A DNA stretch of 64,000 nt from Dipylidium caninum (Eukaryota; Platyhelminthes; Cestoda; Cyclophyllidea; Dipylidiidae), in contig QEYB01001208.1 of assembly GCA_017562135.1 (NCBI GenBank), positions 806,001 to 870,000 of the forward strand. The letters run 5' to 3'. The translations under genes and the position numbers were made by a program. The notes beneath the pieces are model-generated. The model had not been told where the DNA came from. It made no database searches and was given only the letters and a program-made list of their open reading frames with translations. This document shows, one piece after another, positions 10,434 through 19,400 of the stretch; the first letter of the stretch is position 1; each line of letters begins with the position of its first letter.

Positions 10434-10619
10434 TTTTGCCACTGTCTACACCACTTCGGCCACGCACAGTTTGCGCGCCGTCTCATTGACGGTTTGTTCG
10501 GAGGGAGGGTTCGGACGACAGCTGTTGTGGCATGTAGTGGCGCGACTCGACACCACAAAACCCGCCTCCTCCTGTGGACGATGCCGATAGGACCAGGTGG
10601 TAGATGGAGCATAAGGAGA

Positions 10620-10693
10620 TGCCCGGAGCGAGGCTCGAACTCGCGACCTTCAGATTATGAGACTGACGCGCTAACCAACTGCGCTATCCAGGC
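10620..10693 (-). tRNA. tRNA-Met(CAT), elongator, unit 4
   Basis: Intact 74-nt gene, anticodon CAT. Confidence 0.95.
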
Positions 10694-11045
10694 GTGCTGC
10701 GTCACTCGTCGCGTCGCATCACGTCGCTCCGCTAACCCTTCCCACAGTCCGCGCCCACTCTATCTCTCCGTTAGCCTCACCAAACTCCTCTAACCTCTCG
10801 GTGGCTTCCATCTCCGCTGCCCTAACTGACACTCTCGCTCGATTACACACAAATTAGATGGCGCGGACCTCCTATACCCAGAGTCCCCATGAGGCCATTC
10901 GCAAAGGCGTACGTCCACTCCAGTAAGATAACTGCGGATGCGGGGCTTTGAGAGTAGGGGCGAAGGGCGGGAAGAGAGCTCGAGGCCCATGCGCCTGGCC
11001 GAGTGGGAATTTGTAAAATGGCAACATCGGCGTCAACCACTCGAC

Positions 11046-11117
11046 AGGTTCCACCGAGATTTGAACTCGGGTCGCAGGATTCAGAGTCCTGAGTGCTAAC
11101 CACTACACCATGGAACC
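11046..11117 (-). tRNA. tRNA-Gln(CTG), unit 4
   Basis: Intact 72-nt gene, anticodon CTG. Confidence 0.96.
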
Positions 11118-11612
11118 GCACCACCCGCTACCTGCCCGCACGCACCCTCCAACCTCATGCGTACGGCAAATAGCCTCTTCGCTTTCCTCATCTACCACTT
11201 TCCAAGGTATCTCCGTCTTTCATCCTCTCCATCCTCTCCTCCTTCGCCATGCCTACTTGGAGGCCGTCGCACGCAGCATTGTGTGGCGACGCACCGCCCA
11301 GCTGCCCGTTATGATCTCTCACTTCTTGGTCATATCCGTGGCGTCGGCACGGTCTCGCTCGGTCCGCTCCGACTTGTCACGACGACGCAGTCGCACAGAG
11401 CTTCGGAGTCTGGTCTACGACGCTTCGTGACTGAGGCGTGAGAGATCAGAAACCCCCCCAGTATTATAGGCACACTCACCGCGTGTAAGTGTATGTGAGA
11501 AGCGGGGACAGATAGGAGGATGCAGGAGAAGAGCGCAGTGCGAAGGGGGTGGCGGGACATTGGCCAAATGGGCCAGGTGGGGTGGGTGGTACGGGTGAGC
11601 TTCCGCTGCCGT

Positions 11613-11684
11613 GGCTCAGTGGTCTAGGGGTATGATTCGCGCTTCGGGTGCGCGAGGTCCCGGGTTCAAATCCCGGCTGAGCCC
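11613..11684 (+). tRNA. tRNA-Pro(CGG), unit 4
   Basis: Intact, anticodon CGG. This is the fourth and last copy; unit 5 ends before reaching this gene. Confidence 0.96.
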
Positions 11685-12202
11685 GCGGTTGATCATTCAC
11701 CTTTTCCACGGTCACATCTCCACCTTCCCGCAATGCTACGTTCACGATGCGGCATGCGTCAGTTTGCGAGGAGGACAGGCGGGTCCTGTGATAGGCACTG
11801 AGGTGAGGTGGGGTGAGGGGGAAGCGCAGATGTGGTAGAAAGCGTTTGTTGAGGTGAAATTAGTAGGTAAGACGCGATGTATACACGCTTTGGAGGGTCG
11901 CCCTCGAGTGGAGACGGTGGGTAAAAGAGTGAGTGGGTACGTGTAAGAGGTCTCGGGTCATGTAGACGGGGGAGAAATGGCGCGCGGATAAGTGTGGCTC
12001 TTCATGACAGTTGCTCGACCGAGTTGTCTGCCGCCTTCGTGGGTCAGTGAGGACGGTCTGCGGTGATTGGCTATTGAGGCGTCTGCCGAAAGAGTTAGGC
12101 TGACGCTAGAGCGGTGTGAGAGAGAGAGAGAGAGAGAAAGAGCGTAGGAGAGGTTATTGGAGTAGTGTGCAGGTGTCACCTTCACTGAGAGACGCTCAGT
12201 GA

Positions 12203-12282
12203 GGCAGCGTGGCCGAGTGGTCTAAGGCGCTGGTTTTAGGCACCAGTCTGAAAGGGCGCGGGTTCGAATCCCGCCGCTGTCA
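12203..12282 (+). tRNA. tRNA-Leu(TAG), unit 5
   Basis: Intact 80-nt gene, anticodon TAG, normal T loop, only T3 downstream. Confidence 0.95.
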
Positions 12283-12486
12283 TTCCCTTTGCCTACACCC
12301 GCAAATTTCCGTCTTATGCAGCCTCTGGTCCGGCAGTTGACAGAAGCCGAATTGCTAAGGTCGTAAGCAGGCAGATGACAATGTCGTCAGGTCAGTGAGG
12401 GGAGATGGGAGGAGAGATGGGAGGGGGGGGGCGTGAGTGCAGTCCGACAAAGGGGCGCGAGAGGCCTAGGCGCAAAAGGGAGAGGC

Positions 12487-12557
12487 GGGCTCAGCCGGGA
12501 TTTGAACCCGGACCTCTCGCACCCAAAGCGAGAATCATACCCCTAGACCACTGAGCC
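12487..12557 (-). tRNA. tRNA-Pro(TGG), unit 5, with one base missing
   Basis: 71 nt instead of 72. On the minus strand one C is missing from the GTCCCGGG run at the junction of the variable region and the T stem. The T stem CCGGG/CCCGG can still form if the variable loop is four bases (AGGT) rather than five, so the gene may still work. Anticodon TGG and the other arms are intact. Confidence 0.88.
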
Positions 12558-12746
12558 ACCGATCGTCTCGACAGACAGAGAAGAGTGTCCAGCGCCCCGA
12601 AACTCCTTCACTCCGTCCCACGTCTTTATCTCACATCTGCTGATCTGCATGTTTGCCATGACTCATGTCGAAGCACACAGTCCTCATGACACCAAGAGTA
12701 CTCGGGAACAATAGCTCATCACTGCAAGACAGACGAAAGTGCGCTC

Positions 12747-12823
12747 GGTGGCGCTGGCGCTGGCGCTGGCGGTGGCGGTGGCGGTGGCGGTGGCGGTGGG
12801 TGGTGGTGGTGGTGGTGGCGGTG
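12747..12823 (+). repeat. GGYGGY microsatellite, unit 5
   Basis: GGCGCT, GGTGGC and GGTGGT copies with an extra G in the middle that changes the register. Confidence 0.92.
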
Positions 12824-12857
12824 GAAGGGGCCAGCGAAAATAAGCCCATCGGCTCGC

Positions 12858-12930
12858 GCCCGCGTGGCCTAATGGATAAGGCGTCTGCCTCCTAAGTAGA
12901 AGATTGTGGGTTCGAGTCCCACCGTGGGTG
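12858..12930 (+). tRNA. tRNA-Arg(CCT), unit 5
   Basis: Intact, anticodon CCT, followed directly by TTTT. Confidence 0.95.
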
Positions 12931-13118
12931 TTTTGCCACTGTCTACACCACTTCGGCCACGCACAGTTTGCGCGCCGTCTCATTGACGGTTTGTTCGGAG
13001 GGAGGGTTCGGACGACAGCTGTTGTGGCATGTAGTGGCGCGACTCGACACCACAAAACCCGCCTCCTCCTGTGGACGATGCCGATAGGACCAGGTGGTAG
13101 ATGGAGCATAAGGAGAGA

Positions 13119-13192
13119 TGCCCGGAGCGAGGCTCGAACTCGCGACCTTCAGATTATGAGACTGACGCGCTAACCAACTGCGCTATCCAGGC
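13119..13192 (-). tRNA. tRNA-Met(CAT), elongator, unit 5
   Basis: Intact, anticodon CAT. Two extra bases (GA) sit just outside its 3' end compared with the other units. Confidence 0.95.
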
Positions 13193-13545
13193 GTGCTGCG
13201 TCACTCGTCGCGTCGCATCACGTCGCTCCGCTAACCCTTCCCACAGTCCGCGCCCACTCTATCTCTCCGTTAGCCTCACCAAACTCCTCTAACCTCTCGG
13301 TGGCTTCCATCTCCGCTGCCCTAACTGACACTCTCGCTCGATTACACACAAATTAGATGGCGCGGACCTCCTATACCCAGAGTCCCCATGAGGCCATTCG
13401 CGAAGGCGTACGTCCACTCCAGTAAGATAACTGGCGGATGCGGGGCTTTGAGAGTAGGGGCGAAGGGCGGGAAGAGAGCTCGAGGCCCATGCGCCTGGCC
13501 GAGTGGGAATTTGTAAAATGGCAACATCGGCGTCAACCACTCGAC

Positions 13546-13617
13546 AGGTTCCACCGAGATTTGAACTCGGGTCGCAGGATTCAGAGTCCTGAGTGCTAAC
13601 CACTACACCATGGAACC
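13546..13617 (-). tRNA. tRNA-Gln(CTG), unit 5
   Basis: Intact 72-nt gene, anticodon CTG. It is the last tRNA gene of the array; the unit continues about 400 bp and then breaks off. Confidence 0.96.
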
Positions 13618-14016
13618 GCACCACCCGCTACCTGCCCGCACGCACCCTCCAACCTCATGCGTACGGCAAATAGCCTCTTCGCTTTCCTCATCTACCACTT
13701 TCCAAGGTATCTCCGTCCTTCATCCTCTCCATCCTCTCCTCCTTCGCCATGCCTACTTGGAGGCCGTCGCACGCAGCATTGTGTGGCGACGCACCGCCCA
13801 GCTGCCCGTTATGATCTCTCACTTCTTGGTCCAATCCGTAGCGTCGGCACGATCTCACTCGGTCCGCTTCGACCCGTCACGACGACGCAGTCGCACAGGG
13901 CTTCGGAGTGTGGTCTACGACGTTTCGTGACTGAGGCGTGAGAGATCAGAAAGCCCCCAGTGTAGGCACGCTCACCGCGTGTAAGTGTATGCGAGAAGCA
14001 TGGACAGTTAGGAGGA

Positions 14017-14447
14017 TGTTTTCGTGGGACCCATTTGGTCGTGTCCGCAATGTAGGTTCTCCTTGCCCCTTTCTGATTATGTCATCGTCGCCTTAATCTG
14101 CTGCGCCTGCATTGGTGCTCGTAGATTTTCCCCTCCACTTACACCTTACTCCTTTGCGCCTCTGTTGCCCTCTTCTTTTTTCAATCGCTCCCTTCCTTTA
14201 CCTCTACTGCATTTTTTTACCCCATGCTATATTCTTTTATTACATTCCTTTCCTGTCTCTTTTGTTCCCCTGCGTTTCTTCACGTTTTCTGATATTTTTA
14301 AATTAGTTTTAATGTTGCCTTCGATTTTTCGCTTTTTCCTTTTCCATTAGCCCCTCAAATACGAATCTTTGTTCTTTCCCTTTGGTCAATATCTATCCTT
14401 GTTAAAATTCCTTAATTTCACATTTTGAATAAATTTATATATTTTTT
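14017..14447. other. T-rich unique sequence after the tRNA array; no gene seen
   Basis: A pyrimidine-rich stretch with no recognisable protein. TTTATT at 14236-14241 is AATAAA on the minus strand and could be a polyadenylation signal for a minus-strand gene ending above it. Confidence 0.5.
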
Positions 14448-14896
14448 TCAAACAAAACTTGTTTCGAATTTCTGTAAACGTGAGTTTTTTGCACTTTTTG
14501 TAATGCCTCCTCGATGTGCGGTATTGTGTGTTTCTCCGGCCGATGTTAATTCCATGCTATCGCTCGCGGTTTTATCGCTTTCTTTTGAGGAAACACCTTG
14601 TTTCTGGTTATGTATCCAGGGCGCAGTGCTTGAGCCCCCTGTATTGTTCGCAATAGCCACTAAGGGTTGGTAAATTTCAAATCCATTAAGCACTATTTCC
14701 GGGCCTGTCAATGTACCGTCGCGGAGTCTCATACGACCGTACTGATATGTTGATGTATCATCTTGGGACAGTTGTTGCGTTATTAAGCCTGTAGCCTTGC
14801 GACCAAGGTCAAATTTCACTTGGGGCCAATCGTATAAGTGTGTATCCGTCGGGGAACCTGAGTAGCAGATGCGTACCTTCTTGTTAGCAGTATTTT
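14448..14896 (-). CDS. Candidate minus-strand exon, possibly an alternative C-terminal exon of the protocadherin gene
   Basis: About 149 codons are open on the minus strand. They start after an acceptor-like TTTAG (exon base 14896) and end at a stop at 14448. The translation contains KKVRICYSGSPTDTH and FDLGRKATGL, then a Ser/Thr-rich end. I do not recognise the family. It lies downstream of the protocadherin transmembrane exon on the same strand. A phase-1 chain can be drawn from that exon (donor after 16446) through a 33-nt exon (15900-15868) to this one. Membership of the protocadherin is an inference; it could be a separate gene or chance. Confidence 0.35.
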
Positions 14897-15712
14897 CTAA
14901 ACATAAAGAGAAAATATGTCATTTTGTTCAATATTCACATCAAAGCTCTATTTTATACCTAACCCTACAACCATCTGTCAGCCACATCGGCCAATCAACT
15001 CGTTTTGTCCATGGGCATGTAAAATTTACTGGTTAGTGGTTATCCTTGTTCTTGAATCGCGTTCGAGACATGAACCACACTTATAAGTCAACTGGCTATC
15101 GTTATCTACATTCTTCAACGTATTTCTGTGTCCTTATAGTTCCCTTTTACTACCTACTACTTTAAACCGTCATTTCCTAACGGCCAAAGTCATTTGACCA
15201 GTTATAAATCCTGTTCTTTACTTTACATTAAAACACTTCTCAATCCATTGCCATGATCATCCGGTATGCGTTCATACTCCAACCTATTTCAACCATTCTC
15301 CCGCTTCACTAAGCAGATAGTCGCAGCGTCGTCTTGTTGCTGTCGCATTGGACTTCGATGACCACACGCAATTACTCCATAAACAAAGCGTGCACACATA
15401 CACACACACCCGGAGAGAGGAATGGAGAGGGGGAGAGAGGCGGCTGGGAAGTCCACCGCCATGGCCTCTACGCGCGCACATTGACAAAACACAGCTGCCG
15501 CCATCACTACCACCCTTTTCGTTGTGAATAGTTTTATTGTGGGATCGCGTGCATGATCACAGCCCCTCCCCAGCTCGAATAATAACTGACACGGGACAAA
15601 AAACATTGATTTCCATCCAGCGTCTCTAAGATTATAAGTAGGAATTATTAGAATTGGGCATTTACGCTAGTCAGCAACATTTCTTACACATGAGTTTGTC
15701 ATTCACTCATCT

Positions 15713-15900
15713 TTAATTGACAGCAAAAACGTAAGTTTTCCTCCCTAATTCTCGTAACAAAACCTGTTTGTTCGGTTGCATCACTTTTACTTTTGATCTC
15801 GTGCTCTTTTTGGAATTACTAACATAAGCGTCCGCACAAGGCGACAACGAAACAATTCCACCACAACCTGAAGATAAGAGGCCAGCATTATCAATGTCGC
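15713..15900 (-). CDS. Candidate small cytoplasmic exon of the protocadherin gene
   Basis: On the minus strand a TTGCTTTTTAG acceptor is followed at 15900 by an open frame (DIDNAGLLSSGCGG...) running to a stop at 15713. If the transmembrane exon is spliced at its in-frame donor CCGG|GTATAT (last base 16446), the phases fit. An internal donor TCAG|GTTGTG (last base 15868) would instead give a 33-nt exon leading to the frame at 14896. Both readings are inferences. Confidence 0.3.
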
Positions 15901-16428
15901 CTAAAAAGCAATATTTGTTTTTGTTTTTTGCAGTTATAGGATTTTGAGACGCGAAGAGCGAATAAATGCTTGAGGGTGTATGCTCAGTATCCACAGGATA
16001 AAACCGAACAAATGGTTGGAAGTTGTTCATTTTAAAGTTTGGTGGAACCAAAATTTTCGTGAAACATTTCTGCACCCCGAATGAGATATGGGGGTGAAGA
16101 GGTGAATTTTTTTCATAAAATGCTCATAAGTTTATGGTGACCCAGCCGTAACCAAAATTAGCCTTAACATCGTAAAACAGATTGTGAGACAAAAAAAGGA
16201 ATCTTAGTTAACGTAAAACAATTCATTTCATAAGTCGACGTGGAGAATGTCCTACGTGACTCATCACAAGGGAGAATCATGTTTGCGCCACAAATAATGA
16301 TAAAACATTGATGTTGCAACAGATCCAGATTTAGTTATCAATCAGTACTTTTGATTTTTACCTGTTATCGCGCAACTGTAAGCTTTATCAATTAAGAGTA
16401 AAGCTTTATAATAGGCTGTTATAGCCCT

Positions 16429-19400
16429 TTAGGCAAAAAATATACCCGGATATGATGGAAATCGAAGGGTTTTTGGATCTCCCTGAGGCAGAGAACTGGC
16501 ATCAACAGACAAGCACGAGGAGTCCGGGACGATCGCAGCTGTGCCTGCCGAGGGGTAGAGACTGCCCGGAGATGGTCTGCCGTCCCCACAGATGGGCTTC
16601 CCGCGTCTTCGAAAGGCCATCAGAGTGAAGGTGCAAATGAGGCCAAGAAGAATGGTGGTGGCAACAGCCAGGCAGATGGTCGCGGCCCAAAAGGCCGTCG
16701 GTGATGAGAAAATGGCAAATCGGTCGATGGAGAGCGGATCGGCGGCTGGAAGATGTGCGTTCTCGTCACCCCCTGCGTCGGTCCATTGTTGACGAGTATC
16801 CATTGATGAGATGACGCTGTCGAGGTGTGAAGCCGAGCTATCCTCCGCTGCGGACGTATAGGACACAAATCCGAACGACCCTCGACTTGCCGAACTTGGA
16901 GCCATCGGGTTGGTCTGCATGATGGTTAATCAACAGAAATTCTCTTCAATGTCGAAGAACCTGCCGGTAGGCCGGTTAATGACTAGGGAGAAATCGAGTC
17001 AAAATACATGAATATATCGGAATTAGTTCAGCCCTTGGGTTATACACTTCTTTTGAATAGTGACAGTCCTTAAATGAACCCTCAATCCATTGCAACGATA
17101 TTCGGGTCTAGAACGCTTAAAATTTGAGTTCGTCCTCTAACTTGGTGCGAGTTCTCACTAATGCGTATTTGGGGTGAAAGGTAGGGATGGGGTCATTTAT
17201 TAGTCCTCTCAACGACCAATTACAAGGTTAGATCAAAAGTAAGAATGACGGCCATACAAATAATGCGATAACTTTACGTTATCTTCGGCAATGCATCCTC
17301 ACCACGTCCGCGCGCCCACTGGTAAGTAAACCTTTTAGGAAATTTTGTTTATTTTACTTTCTCACACATTCAGTTCTTTTCTTCTTTCCCTCGATGATAG
17401 CACAAGACAAATCCGTAAATGCCTTCCTCGGAGGCTACAAATGAGGTTGTAAGGTTAAGACTTGAGCTTACTGAGACACGGGTAGGAGTCCGCCATCCTA
17501 TGATTTATGCTCATACTGTCAGTTTTAAAACAACTCGAGTTTAGTTGAACATTTTCGAAGTTGAAGTTAAGCAAAGGCGGGGCGGGGGGGGGGGGTTGAC
17601 CACCGCAGACGGATCCATTTGTCCTTCTCTTCTTAGTGGGTGAGTTGAGGCGCGTGTACACAAACCCCCGCACCCATGTGCGTCCGGCCTAAGGCGGACA
17701 GCAGAAGACTTTTTAGACAGAGGGAAGGAAGGAGGTAAGGGGTAAACACATGACTTTGTGGCCTCCCCTTCTCCTCCCCTTCCTTTCCTTCCTCCTCCGG
17801 ATTGCAAGACCATCGTTATCAATCCCGCAAACCAAACCCTTTTTATCAACGACTGCGCAGTCTACTTCCTGTTTCCAAGGAGAACTGGCAAGCTTAAGCG
17901 AAAAAAGAATCTCATTTCATTAAAAACAGCAACTCTTATTTAAGCCTGGTCATCATGGAGGGAGTAGATGCAGAATATGTGTTCATTAAGCATTTAAACT
18001 GGAGTAAAATTGGGGGTGAATTTGTTCATCCTGCGCGCACGTAAGACAGTTCATGCGCCTCTAATATCTTTACACAACAGTGGAATCGAGATTTTAGGCA
18101 CACGGACTTCCATAGTTGGTTGTTTCTTCCAGCCCGTCTCTGTACGACAGTTGGGCGCATTGTAGCTTTACTGGTTCTCTTTAGCTCAGAACTGGGGTGA
18201 AATTCACGTGCCTGGCCTCTGTCTGTCGCATTAGGAGACCAGTAAAACTGTCGCATCGGCTCACGTGCACGGAGGAATTTCAGTCAAATTTATTTGTTTA
18301 AAAAATCACTCCCATCTTTCTGCACCCGCCGCCCCAGTAATTGAATTTCATCTAATTCAATAAAGGTACCGCCTTCTATTTCCCGGGTTAAAGTAATAAA
18401 AACCTGCACTTGAGTCCTCGGCCCCGAAGTCAAGACACCATCGCGAGTGCGAATAATAACCGCCGGCACCAGTGATGCTAATGAGTGTCATTCACTTCTT
18501 CTCTGACAGTTTTATGCCCTGCCTTTGAGTCACATCACTCGCTCTCGTCGTTCCCCTCGGTGTCAGGACATTTTAGTATACACTACCGACACCACTCGCT
18601 CCTTCCGATGCCTTCTCCGCTCGTCTAAGAGGCGCTCCACCGAAAGGCCTGATGGTGGCCTACACCATTTTAGATGCGCAAATTGTTCATCTTTAACAAG
18701 AGCAAAATCGCTCAACCAGGACTCATTTAAGTGTGTGAAATGTCACATCAAATTTCGGGTCTACCGAGAGATTATCCTTGTTTTTATATAACAAAATAAA
18801 ATTTGTTCCTTCGCAGATAAACTTTGGTAAATACCATGTTTTCCATTTTTATTATTGATGACTTCTTGCCGGCGTGAGGGCAATTTGTATAAGCCACTTT
18901 TTGGAAAATATATCATCTCGGATGCGAAAATTAAACCACTGCTCGTTTGCTATTCTCGTCAGTTTTGAATATTTTGTCTCTCAAAAAATTTTTGCATGGA
19001 TAAAAACAAGTGGTGGCGGCAAAGTGCCAAGTCAGAGGAATATCGAGGATCCGACAGAATCTCCTAGCCTAGTTCTACAACTTTTTGAAGAGTCCCCGAA
19101 GCAGCATGAGGCCTGGCATTATCATGACGCAGGATGACTTCCTTCCTCCGTGTACAGTGGCAGCCTCTTTTCCTGGACTGCTGTCTTTAAATTATCCATC
19201 TGCTGGCAATACTCCTCCGAATTGAGCTTTTCGTTCGTTTTTGAAGTTCACAATGTACTGGACCTCGAATGTCCCAGTAAACTCTTATTCAGAGTAAAAT
19301 TTCCTTTAGAGATGAAAGGACTGGGTTCTTCGGCCTCACAACATTTCCCTTTCCTTACGATTTTTTCGTAACAAATCCACCTTTCAACGGTTCGATTTTG

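Larger units (their letters stand above)
2008..14016. repeat. Tandem array of a ~2.49 kb unit carrying six tRNA genes (five units, last one truncated)
   Basis: Units counted from a shared AAGTGTGGCTCTTC motif begin at 2025, 4514, 6995, 9496 and 11990, giving lengths of 2489, 2481, 2501 and 2494 bp. The fifth unit ends near 14016, about 2.03 kb. Each full unit has, in order, tRNA-Leu(TAG)+, tRNA-Pro(TGG)-, a GGTGGC microsatellite, tRNA-Arg(CCT)+, tRNA-Met(CAT)-, tRNA-Gln(CTG)- and tRNA-Pro(CGG)+. A GA microsatellite lies before each Leu gene. Spacers are nearly identical between units apart from small indels and shared variants. Long open frames across the spacers run through tRNA genes and are not taken as coding. 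Homology to the unit fades left of about 2008 and stops abruptly at about 14016. Confidence 0.95.

Noticed and set aside
2433..13624. Many open frames of 60-238 codons in the tRNA array, some with long Gly or Pro runs
   Set aside because: They run through tRNA genes on both strands and their homopolymers come from the GGTGGC microsatellite. They recur only because the units repeat.
2008..14016. Regular repeats that might suggest a CRISPR array or satellite
   Set aside because: The period is about 2.5 kb and the conserved parts are foldable tRNA genes with Pol III signals. There are no short repeats with unique spacers.
14024..14350. 108-codon Phe/Pro-rich open frame on +
   Set aside because: It comes from a pyrimidine-rich stretch; there are no motifs and no splice context.
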